Positions 19,201-27,245 of a stretch of DNA of 64,000 bases are shown here, in pieces. Each line of letters starts with the position of its first letter. The stretch's first letter is position 1. Under the pieces are notes generated by a model. That model had not been told where the DNA came from. It was given only the letters and a program-made list of their open reading frames with translations, and searched no databases. The position numbers were made by a program, and so were the translations under genes. Origin of the DNA: Nitrosomonadaceae bacterium. Its GTDB lineage: Bacteria > Pseudomonadota > Gammaproteobacteria > Burkholderiales > Nitrosomonadaceae. Where the stretch lies: NCBI GenBank assembly GCA_919902515.1, contig CAKKRD010000010.1:23523-87522 (forward strand), written 5' to 3'.

Positions 19201-19505
19201 GTACCAACGATTTGCTCAGACTGTAACTGCGGGTTATGCGCAAGCGCGGCAAACAGATCCCGGTCATTAATCCGTCCCTGTTGATAGAACTCCCGGTTTT
19301 GTGCTTCAGGAAGATAACCGAAGGTACCGGTTAATGCTTCGTATGCTGCCAGCGCCTGTTCAAATGGCAGATGCTGAAAACCATGGATGGTATTGTGATG
19401 GACAAAATCATGAATCGGCCCTTGCCCAGGAAGGACATGATCCAAATGATCCAGCGCCGCGATGATCTGCTCACGACTGCCAAGTGGTTCAGAGGTTATA
19501 TGCAT
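16227..19505 (-). CDS. dabA: Inorganic carbon transport subunit DabA (DUF2309/UPF0753)
   Basis: A 1092-residue DUF2309 protein. Known DabA proteins form a membrane complex with a NuoL-like DabB and are proposed to hydrate CO2 to bicarbonate vectorially. The beta-CA-like metal site is visible: C564 and D566 in VVFCIDEREESIRRH, H755 in CFMAHGSTSQNNPHE and C770 in AAHDCGACSGRRGG. The H-to-C spacing of 15 equals the H524/C539 spacing described for Halothiobacillus DabA2, and the C/D spacing (351/353) is also the same. It is clearly longer than that ~830-residue protein. The first gene of the operon ends 9 bases before it and the NuoL-like gene starts 4 bases after its stop. Confidence 0.95.
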   Translation of the reverse strand: MHITSEPLGSREQIIAALDHLDHVLPGQGPIHDFVHHNTIHGFQHLPFEQALAAYEALTGTFGYLPEAQNREFYQQGRINDRDLFAALAHNPQLQSEQIVGTAGDLTITRKDIYRIAMLFDLQPLTVSQLNWQIEELDALGTVQADVPEQVRRRLLANSTDQSAGVRQLWESISDKLGLEQVNLHPENMLDLSLDQAEVWLEKIHSSDPDSSGLTLHQRMRQQAAASLDELLAQLGDGITLRGFVLALSGIDILYSVRPQMIRICASALDEGVAAWQLPERSRLGLYAAWRATAQYDMSPFLHDLPGWQQIVAESPEDAVDTIIQQLTQLEIPHDKWEGYLQRLALELPGWSGLINWRQHHPQYHAENDAAPKLADYLAIRLILDRLWLNQACHETWKIEAKLSSLQFYFRKNLSEFMVRSQLYQGGLPEYLTQPAESLISRTGSERHKQSDWQQLADLVWTWQFSPMAETNAGSCGFNGGWRLFRLCQHLGLNAAYVQQLQQKDLQQMLALLDEFNLTERSKVWLDAYEYHYREELFQALRANHNRGRWARRDKRPQAQVVFCIDEREESIRRHLEEINPAIETLGAAGFFGIPMNYKGLDDHHRTALCPVVVTPAHEVDEIPRKGADEVLHAHNSGRNLYKRLAYLLNQSLRRNVLLSYAAIDALAPFTLTTLLSKTFLPTYFNAANSNLRQSILREVPTELLFTAADTAGPATPENPRLGFTTTEQADRLAGFLRNAGLTYGFAPIVCFMAHGSTSQNNPHEAAHDCGACSGRRGGPNARVFAAMANRPEVRALLVQRGIVIPEDSWFVGAEHDTSSDVVTWYDVEDVPQKLRSAFDDCQTCVLQARAASAQERCRRFFSARNPASPEAAMRHVTNRSNDLSQVRPEYGHATNASAVIGRRSVTQGIFLDRRAFLISYDATQDPDGKLLENVLLTVGPVGAGINLEYYFSTINNERFGCGTKIPHNIIGLFGVMEGASSDLRTGLPKQMVEIHEAVRLQIVVEARTSVLGEIYGRQESLRELIGGGWVLLSAIDPDSGEISVFERGVGFVPWQAEVEELSVVEKSVDCYQGLSVPVSPVLVKQPEELGV

Positions 19506-19514
19506 GGCAATATC

Positions 19515-20987
19515 CTATTGAATACGTTGACTGATCAAGTTGCTCATGTGGCCCAGGGTTGCTGACGACAAGTCAATCAGTGGCTCAGGCAGCAGACCAA
19601 ACAACACGATACCTGTAACCAGTAAACCGGCTGCCAATAACTCGGGGGTACGCAAATCTTCGATCTCTCGCATCTGCGGTTTTACCGGGCCAGTGAACAA
19701 CAGGCCGATGGTGCGAATGGCATAGGCAGAACTGATCAGGATGCTCAGGCTGAAAAACACCATCAAGCTGCCCCATTGCTGATAGCCGCCGATAACGGCA
19801 TGCAATTCGGCAATAAAACCTACCGAACCCGGCAAGCCCATCGCTGCAAACAGGGTCAAAGTCATGAACAAGGCAAAACGCGGCATCACTTGGACCAATG
19901 AGCTGTAATCCTGAATGTTGCGGGTATGGGTGCGTTCATACAGCAACCCCACCAGCAGAAACATCGCGCCGGCAATCAATCCATGAGCGGTCATCTGCAA
20001 AACTGCGCCGGTAAGTCCCGTTTCATTCAAGGCGGCAATGCCCAGCAAAACAATGCCCATGTGGCTGACCGAAGAATAAGCCACCATCGCTTTGAGATCG
20101 CTTTGCCGCCAGGCCAGCAAGCCACCGTAAATCATCCCGAATAACGCCAGGAAAACCAGCCATGGCTGCAATATTTGTGCAGCCTCCGGCAGCATCACCA
20201 CGGCCCTTATCAGGCCATAAGAACCCATTTTCAGCAAAATGCCAGACAGCAGAATACTGACCGGGCTGGGCGCTTCAACGTGGGCCAAAGGCAGCCAACC
20301 ATGCATTGGGAAAATCGGCATCTTGACCCCAAAACCGATCAAAAGACCCAGTAGCACCCAGACTTGCTCATCCCGCGGCATGCTTTGCGCCGCCTCACTC
20401 ATCGAGGCCATCAACGAACCGCCATGTTCGGGCATGTAGTGACCAATCGCGAGCAAACTGATGAGCATAAAAATCGAACCGCCCATCGTGTACAGTACGA
20501 AGTTGAGACTGGCCGTGTGCCGCCGTTTACCGCCCCAGCGGTCAATCAGAAAAAACAGCGGGATTAAAGTCAATTCCCAGAAGATGTAAAACAGCGCCCA
20601 GTCCTGTGCCAGAAATACGCCCAACATGCCGAACTCCAGCAACAGGATACAAATATGAAAACTTTTAATACTGTTTGAAATGGTAAAAGAAGCGAGCATT
20701 GCAATGGATGTGAGCAGCGTCGCCAACACCAGCATGGGAATCGACAGGCCGTCAACACCCAGGGCAAAAGCACTGCCTAATTTGGGGTTGAGCGTAAACT
20801 GTTCACCGAACTGAATGGCACTATCCTGCTGATCGTAAATGATGACCAGCCAGCAACTCAGCAAAAATGTGAGGGTAGCAAACAGGTTGGCGAAGAAACG
20901 AATCGAACGGGTATCCTGACCAGACGTGAAAGACAAAACCAGAATGCCGACAATCGGGGTCCAAAGCAATAAGCTGAGTATCCCCAT
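19515..20987 (-). CDS. NuoM/NdhD-like membrane subunit, first gene of the dab operon
   Basis: A 490-residue antiporter-like subunit with a standard NuoM/NdhD core. It has E138 in FYIFWELTLIPLFFLID, the helix-7 lysine in GFGVKMPIFPMHGWLPLAH, then VEAPSPVSILLSGILLKMGSYGLIR. Of the three NuoM-like proteins in this operon it is closest to canonical NuoM. ATG at 20987 is preceded by AGGCAGG. The product ends only 9 bases before dabA, so the gene is co-transcribed with it. Cyanobacterial NDH-1 CO2-uptake complexes also use NdhD/NdhF-type subunits; this is an analogy, not evidence of shared origin. Confidence 0.9.
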   Translation of the reverse strand: MGILSLLLWTPIVGILVLSFTSGQDTRSIRFFANLFATLTFLLSCWLVIIYDQQDSAIQFGEQFTLNPKLGSAFALGVDGLSIPMLVLATLLTSIAMLASFTISNSIKSFHICILLLEFGMLGVFLAQDWALFYIFWELTLIPLFFLIDRWGGKRRHTASLNFVLYTMGGSIFMLISLLAIGHYMPEHGGSLMASMSEAAQSMPRDEQVWVLLGLLIGFGVKMPIFPMHGWLPLAHVEAPSPVSILLSGILLKMGSYGLIRAVVMLPEAAQILQPWLVFLALFGMIYGGLLAWRQSDLKAMVAYSSVSHMGIVLLGIAALNETGLTGAVLQMTAHGLIAGAMFLLVGLLYERTHTRNIQDYSSLVQVMPRFALFMTLTLFAAMGLPGSVGFIAELHAVIGGYQQWGSLMVFFSLSILISSAYAIRTIGLLFTGPVKPQMREIEDLRTPELLAAGLLVTGIVLFGLLPEPLIDLSSATLGHMSNLISQRIQ

Positions 20988-21473
20988 GGTCGCCTGCCTT
21001 TACGCTTGAAGACGAGACTTGAGAAAGCGTACGCCCCAGAGAAAATCTCCTTGGCAGATGCGGGTCAGCGACAGATCCGCCGCTCTCATAGTAAATACTA
21101 CATTTCGCAGGATGTATTTAATGCAGGAAAACAGTTGCGCACGCAACACACTAGCCGCAACTGGGTCACACTCGACGCGAACTCGCTCACCGGAAGTATC
21201 CCGCATCCCTGCCCCTCCCCTTTTCTGACACGACAATGTCTTGGGCCTTGCTTCACCCAACAGGACGAATACGCTCTCTTGCCAACCCTCGATTAAACGG
21301 CTGCATGGTCACTGCGACCATGCAGCCGTCACCGTTTTAATGAGTTGAGAAGGTTGCATCAGGGGAAGCCAGTCAGTCATAGCTGGGACTTTTTTAGCCT
21401 AGTGAAGTGACGTAGTGCAGACTGTCTGCACTCGACCACTGCCCATCGGCGACGCCTGATGGAAAAATCAAAA
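20988..21473. promoter_or_regulatory. Gene-free region upstream of the dab operon
   Basis: About 485 bases between the dab operon and the PII-like gene. It must contain the dab promoter on the minus strand. A 12-base near-palindrome, TTGCGCACGCAA (21135-21146), lies about 150 bases before the first start codon and could be an activator site (for example a LysR type), but this is speculation. No clear -35/-10 pair was found. The sbtA-side terminator lies within it at 21298-21328. No convincing gene is seen. Confidence 0.4.
21298..21328 (-). terminator. Probable terminator after the sbtA/PII-like operon
   Basis: A perfect 13 bp stem (CGGCTGCATGGTC with its complement) around a 5-base loop. On the minus strand it is followed by TTTAATC, a short T tract. 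It lies about 145 bases past the PII-like stop and separates that operon from dab. The T tract is weak, so efficiency is uncertain. Confidence 0.6.
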
Positions 21474-21791
21474 TCAGTATGAGACTGCCGGCCCTTCCAC
21501 CCAGAGGCAGTCTGAAATCAGGCACATGCCGCCGAATTCCTTCAGTTTGGGACGCAGCGCCGCGACTAACTTCTGCGCCTGCTCTTCCTGACAGGCGAGA
21601 ATTACCATGGCATTCTCTTCCTGCAGAAAGAGGCCATCGGGGCGCCGTTCGCCGCGTGAGCCGAGGCCGCCCGTATTCTTGATGAAGGTGTAGCCGCGCA
21701 CGCCAGCCGCCCCCAGCAACGCGATCAGTTCGTTGAGTTTTTCTTCATCAACAACGATCTCGAATCGTTTCATTGCTATTGAGTTATTCAT
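21474..21791 (-). CDS. PII-like regulator (SbtB/CPII type), copy 2, intact
   Basis: A 105-residue PII-like protein directly downstream of sbtA (49-base gap, same strand), the place where SbtB-type regulators are found. The core reads MKRFEIVVDEEKLNELIALL, then GYTFIKNTGGLGSRGE as the T-loop region and NAMVILACQEEQA. The C-terminus GGMCLISDCLWVEGPAVSY contains two cysteines four residues apart. AGGGGAAG precedes the ATG. By family it would bind an adenine nucleotide (and perhaps bicarbonate) and inhibit or tune SbtA when carbon or energy status changes. It is a near-duplicate of the gene at 9831-10154. Confidence 0.88.
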   Translation of the reverse strand: MNNSIAMKRFEIVVDEEKLNELIALLGAAGVRGYTFIKNTGGLGSRGERRPDGLFLQEENAMVILACQEEQAQKLVAALRPKLKEFGGMCLISDCLWVEGPAVSY

Positions 21792-21840
21792 AACTTCCCC
21801 TGAAAATGATCAATATTGATTGAGTTGGAATCCGTCCGTT

Positions 21841-22794
21841 CTATGCTGGAGCGCCGACGAAGAATTTCGCCATTTCATAGTAAATCGGCACGCCGATAAA
21901 TATGTTAAATGGGAAGGTCACCCCGAGGGAAGCGCCGATCGATACCGCTGGATCCGCATCCGGTACCGCGATGCGCATGGCTGCGGGAGCGGCGATGTAG
22001 GAGCAACTGGCGTACAGCACACCCAGCATCGTGGTGCCGCCCAACGACAGGCCAAATGCGCTGCCCAGGAAGCAGCCGAGCAGCCCGGCTGCTAGCGGGA
22101 ACGCGATGCCGAATACAAGCAGGAACGCGCCTTTTTTCCTGATTGCCGCCAGCCGCGCCGATGCCAGCAGACCCATCTCCAGCAGGAAGAAAGCCAGCAC
22201 GCCCATGAACAGGTCCATGAACATCTTGTCCAGCGGTGAGACCAATTTCACGATACCGGCGTAGTAACCGATGATAACCCCGCCAACCATCAGGAAAATG
22301 CTGGTGCCGGTCAGGATCTCGTGCATCAGTTTGCCCCACGCGGTTTCGCCTCCGGCGCCGCGTCGTGCCAGAATCGTGCCGGTTACCAGCGCCGGTATCT
22401 CCATCAGCGCCATGATCAGTACCATGTAGCCCTCGGACGTCTGCCCTACACCTTCCAGGAAGGCAATGCCCACGGCGAAGGTCACCGCACTCACCGAGCC
22501 GTAGTGGGCGGCGATGGCTCCCGAGTCAGCTTGGTTAAATTTACCTATATGCTTCAATATGGGATAGGCGCACAACGGAACCAGTGCCGCGAGTACAACC
22601 ATGGACAGGGCAATGGGCAGCACCTCCATGATTTCGTACTTGGCCATCGATACCCCGCCCTTGAGACCGATCGCGATCAATAGGAAAAGGCTCATGCTTT
22701 TGTATAAAGCCTCGGGGATCTTGAGATCGGATCTCAGCACTCCGGCCAAAACCCCCAAGATGAAAAACAGTACTACTGGTTGTACGGTTGGCAT
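21841..22794 (-). CDS. sbtA: Sodium-dependent bicarbonate transporter
   Basis: A 317-residue permease of the SbtA family with about ten membrane helices and no soluble domain. Recognisable stretches are GLKGGVSMAKYEI near residue 44, AAHYGSVSAVTFAVG near residue 95 and the repeat-half counterpart SLGGTTMLGVLYASCSYIAAPAAMR near the C-terminus. SbtA takes up bicarbonate with Na+ at high affinity. The protein is shorter than cyanobacterial SbtA (~370 residues), which is common for proteobacterial members. A PII-like gene follows in the same operon and the dab operon follows that, making a two-route Ci uptake locus. Confidence 0.95.
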   Translation of the reverse strand: MPTVQPVVLFFILGVLAGVLRSDLKIPEALYKSMSLFLLIAIGLKGGVSMAKYEIMEVLPIALSMVVLAALVPLCAYPILKHIGKFNQADSGAIAAHYGSVSAVTFAVGIAFLEGVGQTSEGYMVLIMALMEIPALVTGTILARRGAGGETAWGKLMHEILTGTSIFLMVGGVIIGYYAGIVKLVSPLDKMFMDLFMGVLAFFLLEMGLLASARLAAIRKKGAFLLVFGIAFPLAAGLLGCFLGSAFGLSLGGTTMLGVLYASCSYIAAPAAMRIAVPDADPAVSIGASLGVTFPFNIFIGVPIYYEMAKFFVGAPA

Positions 22795-22913
22795 ACGTCA
22801 TCTCCCTATTTGATTATTTTTCTACTGGTAATACGAGTGCAGCAAATTAGCATAGCGAATGTGAAGAAAACATCTTTTAGATGTGATTAATTTGTGAGGC
22901 CTAGAGTATTGTG

Positions 22914-24182
22914 TCAGGGAAAGGTGATATGGAAAGTCGCGCCCTGCCCGGGCGTGCTGTCGACCTCGATGCGCCAGCCGTAGTGATCGCAAATGCGTTT
23001 GACGATGGCCAGCCCGATCCCCAAGCCCTCGCCCTGGGTCGAGCCACGGAAAAAGCGTTCGAACAGGAAAGGCAGGTAAGAGGGTTCGATACCGATACCC
23101 GAATCGGAGATCGTGAGTTGGCGGCCGCTGAATTTCACCCGCACAGAACCACTCGCGGTATATTGCACGGCGTTGCGCAGCAGGTTCACCAAGGCAGTGT
23201 GCAGCGCTTGACGGTTGAGCGTGAGGACGGCTTCCGGCTCCACTGCCACCTCGAAGTCAAGGTGTTTGCGCGCGATTTCCGGGCGTAAAGGCTCCGCCGC
23301 ATCGTACACGCATTCCGCGATTGCAACCGGTTCGGTGACGCCCAGCGCCTGTTCGCGGGCAAGAAACAGTAAAGCCTGCAATTGTTCGCCCATGCGGGTC
23401 GCTGCCGCCTCGATCATGCCGATGCGGGTGCGCACCTTTTCGGACATGTTCGGCTCGGTCGCCAGCAACTCGCAACTCGTCAGGATCGTGGTGATCGGGG
23501 TACGCATTTCATGGCTTACGTTGGCGGTGAATTCCTGTTCACGCTGCAGCATGCGCCTGATACGACTCTGGTAATCATCCAGTGCGTGTGCAAGCTGCGC
23601 CACTTCTTCATCCATCCCTGGCTGTGTCAGTGTTACGCCCTGCACATTGCCGGGCGCGAGATTCCTTACCTTCTCGGCAAGGTCGGCGACTTCTCTGACG
23701 AGCAGTCCGGCGAGCAGGTATCCCACCACCAGTGCTACGCCGACCAGCAAGATCAGCGACAGCCCGATCAGCAGCCCGAACTCCTGTTTGCGCTGCTCAT
23801 GCAGCCCGATTTCATACGCAACAAGAAACTTGACCCCATCGACGTGCCGTACCGCGACCCGGACTTCCTGGGGACCGCGAAATACCATGTGCCGCCTTTG
23901 GTTGAGACCCTGCAGGTAACCCGGCAGCCGCAATTCCTCAGTATGGTCGCGCAAGATGTATTCTTCGAGGTTGGAGCCCGCTTGTGGAATAAAATCAGGC
24001 TGCTGACGATAGCGCTCAATGAGATGGTCCATCTCCATTTCAATGACCTGCTCGATGTGCGCCTCTTCGATATCGCCGGAAGCGACATAAAGGCTGATGC
24101 CCAGGGTACCGACGACGAATATGCAGAATATTGCGAACGCCAGCGCAATGCGCAGGCGCAGGCCGCGCTTAAGCTCGAGCAC
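22914..24182 (-). CDS. Sensor histidine kinase
   Basis: A 422-residue membrane kinase. It has a helix at residues ~9-33, a periplasmic domain of about 100 residues, a second helix at ~135-160, HAMP, then HisKA with H224 in FTANVSHEMRTPITT. The ATPase domain carries a G1 box (DSGIGIEP), an F box (FERFFRG) and a G2 box (GLGIGLAIV). It begins with GTG at 24182 inside the end of the response-regulator gene (14-base overlap), so the pair is coupled. The input is unknown. It is adjacent to and on the same strand as sbtA, but nothing in the sequence proves a regulatory link. Confidence 0.93.
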   Translation of the reverse strand: MLELKRGLRLRIALAFAIFCIFVVGTLGISLYVASGDIEEAHIEQVIEMEMDHLIERYRQQPDFIPQAGSNLEEYILRDHTEELRLPGYLQGLNQRRHMVFRGPQEVRVAVRHVDGVKFLVAYEIGLHEQRKQEFGLLIGLSLILLVGVALVVGYLLAGLLVREVADLAEKVRNLAPGNVQGVTLTQPGMDEEVAQLAHALDDYQSRIRRMLQREQEFTANVSHEMRTPITTILTSCELLATEPNMSEKVRTRIGMIEAAATRMGEQLQALLFLAREQALGVTEPVAIAECVYDAAEPLRPEIARKHLDFEVAVEPEAVLTLNRQALHTALVNLLRNAVQYTASGSVRVKFSGRQLTISDSGIGIEPSYLPFLFERFFRGSTQGEGLGIGLAIVKRICDHYGWRIEVDSTPGQGATFHITFP

Positions 24183-24852
24183 GAGTAATCAGACGATAAC
24201 CGAGGCCGTGGACCGTCTCGATCGGATCGTAGCCGCCAACCCGGACCAGTGCACGGCGCAGTTCGTGCATATGGCTGCGCAGGGTATCGCTGGTTTCCTG
24301 CGCACCTCCCCACACTCCCGATTCGAGTTCTTTCCGGCTGAAGACGCGGCCGGGCTCGCCCATCATGAGAGCAAGCAGACGGATACATTTTGGCGGCAAT
24401 TTGACCCCTGAACCGGCGAATTTGACCGACATCGTTTTCGGGTCGAATGTCAGATCGCCGGTTTCCAGCGTGCGGCTGGTGACCTTGCCACTATGGCGTT
24501 TATGCATTGCAACCAGACGCGCTTCGACTTCTTTCAATGCAAACGGCTTGACCAGATAGTCATCGGCCCCGTGTTCGAAACCCTTCAGCTTGTCCTCCAG
24601 CGTGTCGCGCGCGGTCAACATCAGCACCGGCGTGTCCAGATGCGCTTCCTGCCGCAGCTTGCGGCACAATGTGATGCCGTCCATACCCGGCAAACCAAGA
24701 TCAAGCAGAATACCGTCAAAGTGCTGTGTAATCGCGAGATGCAGGCCAGTGACGCCGTCAGCGGCCGCATCGACACTGTGCCCGCGGGCTTCCAGAAAAT
24801 CGTAGAGATTGGTAGCGATTGCCGGATCGTCTTCGATTATGAGTATATGCAC
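24169..24852 (-). CDS. OmpR/PhoB-family response regulator
   Basis: A 227-residue regulator with a receiver domain (phosphoacceptor D51 in ILLDLGLPGMDG, acidic E7/D8/D9, conserved T83 region MLTARD, K in LVKPFALKEV). A C-terminal winged helix follows (LEAGV-type recognition segment SDTLRSHMHELRRALVRVG and GLGYRL). It is first in the operon, with the kinase gene overlapping its end. It belongs broadly to the QseB/PmrA-like group. Target promoters cannot be read from this window. Confidence 0.94.
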   Translation of the reverse strand: MHILIIEDDPAIATNLYDFLEARGHSVDAAADGVTGLHLAITQHFDGILLDLGLPGMDGITLCRKLRQEAHLDTPVLMLTARDTLEDKLKGFEHGADDYLVKPFALKEVEARLVAMHKRHSGKVTSRTLETGDLTFDPKTMSVKFAGSGVKLPPKCIRLLALMMGEPGRVFSRKELESGVWGGAQETSDTLRSHMHELRRALVRVGGYDPIETVHGLGYRLITRARA

Positions 24853-24930
24853 GAATGAGTGTCCTGCTGAAACATTACAAAGAGATGCCGCGCTGAAATC
24901 CGGGTTGTTAGAAGTACCCCATCAAACTGG

Positions 24931-25995
24931 TCACTGGTGATATTTGCGGCTCAGGGCATGCACAGCTTCCGCCAGGATCAGGGCACTCTCCGGCGGCGTG
25001 AACTGGGAAATGCCGTGGCCAAGATTGAACACATGGCCACTGCCGTTGCCATAGCCGGCAAGAATTTTTTCCACCTCAGCGGTAATAACTTCCGGCGCAG
25101 CAAACAATACTGCCGGATCGAGATTGCCTTGCAGCGCAACCTTGTCGCCGATGCGCCGACGCGCTTCCGCGATATCCACGGTCCAGTCGAGTCCGACCGC
25201 ATCACACCCGCTGTTGGCAATGCTCTCCAGCCACAGTCCGCCGCCCTTGGTGAAAACGACGGCGGGGATACGTACGCCGCCATGCTCACGCGTTATTCCA
25301 GCCAGTATCTGGCTCATGTAACGCAAGGAAAATTCCTGATAGGCGTTATGCGATAAAGCTCCGCCCCAGGTATCAAAAATCATCACTGCCTGCGCACCGG
25401 ATTCGATCTGCGCGTTGAGATAAGCAGTGACTGCCTGGGCATTGATGTTGAGAATGTGGTGCAGCAGATCGGGCCGCTGGTAAAGCATGGTTTTTATTTG
25501 CCGGAAATCAGTGCCGCCGCAGCCTTCCACCATGTAGCAGGCAAGCGTAAACGGACTGCCGGAAAAACCGATCAGCGGAACCTGGTTATCCAGCGTTTTG
25601 CGAATTTGTGCCACCGCGTCCATCACATAACGTAAATGCACGGCAGGATCGGGCACCGTAAGCGCGCGAATTTCCCACTCCTCACGCAACGGCCGCTCGA
25701 ACTTGGGGCCCTCGCCTTCGGCGAAATAAAGTCCCAGTCCCATCGCATCCGGAATGGTAAGGATGTCGGAAAATAGTATTGCCGCATCCAGTGGAAATCG
25801 TGCCAGCGGCTGCATGGTAACTTCAGTGGCGAAATCGGGGCTCTTGCACAGCGAAAGAAAATCGCCAGCACGGGCACGAGTCTGGTTATATTCAGGGAGA
25901 TAGCGTCCAGCCTGACGCATCAGCCATACCGGCGTATATTCAGTGGGTTGGCGCAGCAGCGCGCGTATCAACGTATCGTTTTTTAGTTTTGTCAT
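24931..25995 (-). CDS. hemE: Uroporphyrinogen decarboxylase
   Basis: A 354-residue enzyme converting uroporphyrinogen III to coproporphyrinogen III in heme synthesis. The N-terminal signature [15 protein letters not shown] (arginines and active-site loop) and the second signature [16 protein letters not shown] are intact. The start is placed at ATG 25995, giving the usual family length; a GTG four codons upstream is also possible. It stands alone; hemB and hemCDXY lie 10-27 kb away in the window. Confidence 0.96.
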   Translation of the reverse strand: MTKLKNDTLIRALLRQPTEYTPVWLMRQAGRYLPEYNQTRARAGDFLSLCKSPDFATEVTMQPLARFPLDAAILFSDILTIPDAMGLGLYFAEGEGPKFERPLREEWEIRALTVPDPAVHLRYVMDAVAQIRKTLDNQVPLIGFSGSPFTLACYMVEGCGGTDFRQIKTMLYQRPDLLHHILNINAQAVTAYLNAQIESGAQAVMIFDTWGGALSHNAYQEFSLRYMSQILAGITREHGGVRIPAVVFTKGGGLWLESIANSGCDAVGLDWTVDIAEARRRIGDKVALQGNLDPAVLFAAPEVITAEVEKILAGYGNGSGHVFNLGHGISQFTPPESALILAEAVHALSRKYHQ

Positions 25996-26123
25996 TTGCA
26001 AGCCCACTCAATCGCATAAATTCAACCAGATACTACCAGCGATTGGCTTCTGCGTACACAGTGCGCGTCGTCCAGAAGCAGTGCCACAGCGACCGATCTG
26101 AATATGGCTGAGCCATTTTTTAA

Positions 26124-27245
26124 TCAGCTTTCCTCGATGGCGAACAGCCGCCGGTATTCCCGGATCGCGTAACGATCGGTCATGCCGGCGATGTAGTCGG
26201 CGATGGCCTGATGCCCGTCCTGCTGGTACTTGATCTGGTGCTCTGGCGGAAGCAAACGGGTATCCGAGCTAAATGCATTGAACAGCATTTCGATGGTATG
26301 CCGCGCTTTGTTGCTCATGCGCGCCACCTGATAGTGCCGGTAAAGATGGTCGCGCAGGAATTTCTTCAACTCCTGCTGTTCCAACCTGATTTTCTCACTG
26401 AAACCGATCAGTAGCGGGGCCATTCGCACCGCAGGCAGGTCTTCCAGCCGGGCGGCAGTGATGCTGGCCGCACTTTGTCTGATCAGATCCGCCACCAGGG
26501 TGTTGATCATGCGTCGCACGGTTTCATGAACCAGACGCCGTCCCGAGATCGCAGGATAAAGTTTTCTCACCATCGCCAGATGCCGTAAAAATATGCCGAC
26601 TTGCTCCAGTTGCTCCTGAGCGATGAGGCCGGAACGCAGACCGTCGTCCACGTCGTGATTGTTATAGGCAATTTCATCGGCCAGATTGGCGAGCTGTGCT
26701 TCCAGTGACGGCCTTTGATTAGAGAGGAAGCGCTCGCCCACGTCCCCGAGTTTTTTGGCATTTTTCTTCGCGCAATGCTTAAGTATGCCTTCACGGGTTT
26801 CGAAGCACAGATTCAGACCGTCAAACGCGCCGTAACGCTCTTCCAGCACATCGACCACACGCAGGGATTGCAGATTGTGTTCAAAACCGCCATGATTTTT
26901 CATGCAGTCGTTCAGCGCATCCTGCCCGGCGTGACCGAATGGCGTATGCCCCAAATCATGCGCCAGGGCAATGGCTTCAACCAGGTCTTCGTTAAGATGC
27001 AGATTGCGCGCGACGGAGCGGCCGATTTGCGCCACTTCCAGGCTGTGGGTCAGACGGGTACGAAACAGGTCTCCTTCATGATTGACGAAAACCTGGGTTT
27101 TGTACTCAAGCCGGCGGAATGCGGTGGAATGAATGATGCGATCACGGTCGCGCTGGAATTCACTGCGCCCGGACGGGGATTCCTCCTGCACACGGCGGCC
27201 GCGTGAATTTGCCGACGATACTGCGTAAGGCGAGAACTTATGCAT
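26124..27245 (-). CDS. dgt: dGTP triphosphohydrolase-like HD-domain protein
   Basis: A 373-residue HD-superfamily dNTP triphosphohydrolase. The metal-binding HD motif lies in [18 protein letters not shown] near residue 95, with an upstream ligand H in [12 protein letters not shown]. The N-terminus has [23 protein letters not shown], typical of the deoxyguanosinetriphosphatase-like protein of this length, shorter than E. coli Dgt (505). ATG 27245 overlaps the aroB stop by 8 bases (ATGCATAA), so translation is coupled. It belongs to an aroK-aroB-dgt set common in beta- and gammaproteobacteria. Confidence 0.93.
   Translation of the reverse strand: MHKFSPYAVSSANSRGRRVQEESPSGRSEFQRDRDRIIHSTAFRRLEYKTQVFVNHEGDLFRTRLTHSLEVAQIGRSVARNLHLNEDLVEAIALAHDLGHTPFGHAGQDALNDCMKNHGGFEHNLQSLRVVDVLEERYGAFDGLNLCFETREGILKHCAKKNAKKLGDVGERFLSNQRPSLEAQLANLADEIAYNNHDVDDGLRSGLIAQEQLEQVGIFLRHLAMVRKLYPAISGRRLVHETVRRMINTLVADLIRQSAASITAARLEDLPAVRMAPLLIGFSEKIRLEQQELKKFLRDHLYRHYQVARMSNKARHTIEMLFNAFSSDTRLLPPEHQIKYQQDGHQAIADYIAGMTDRYAIREYRRLFAIEES

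Noticed and set aside
11547..20987. Reading the antiporter-like genes as a nuo (complex I) operon
   Set aside because: No NADH-, Fe-S- or quinone-module genes (nuoB-I) are present, there are three NuoM-like copies, and dabA is inserted in the operon.
22870..22884. ACATCT-TTT-AGATGT hairpin as terminator of the two-component operon
   Set aside because: The stem has only six mostly A/T pairs. The minus-strand TTTTC that follows is suggestive but too weak to call.
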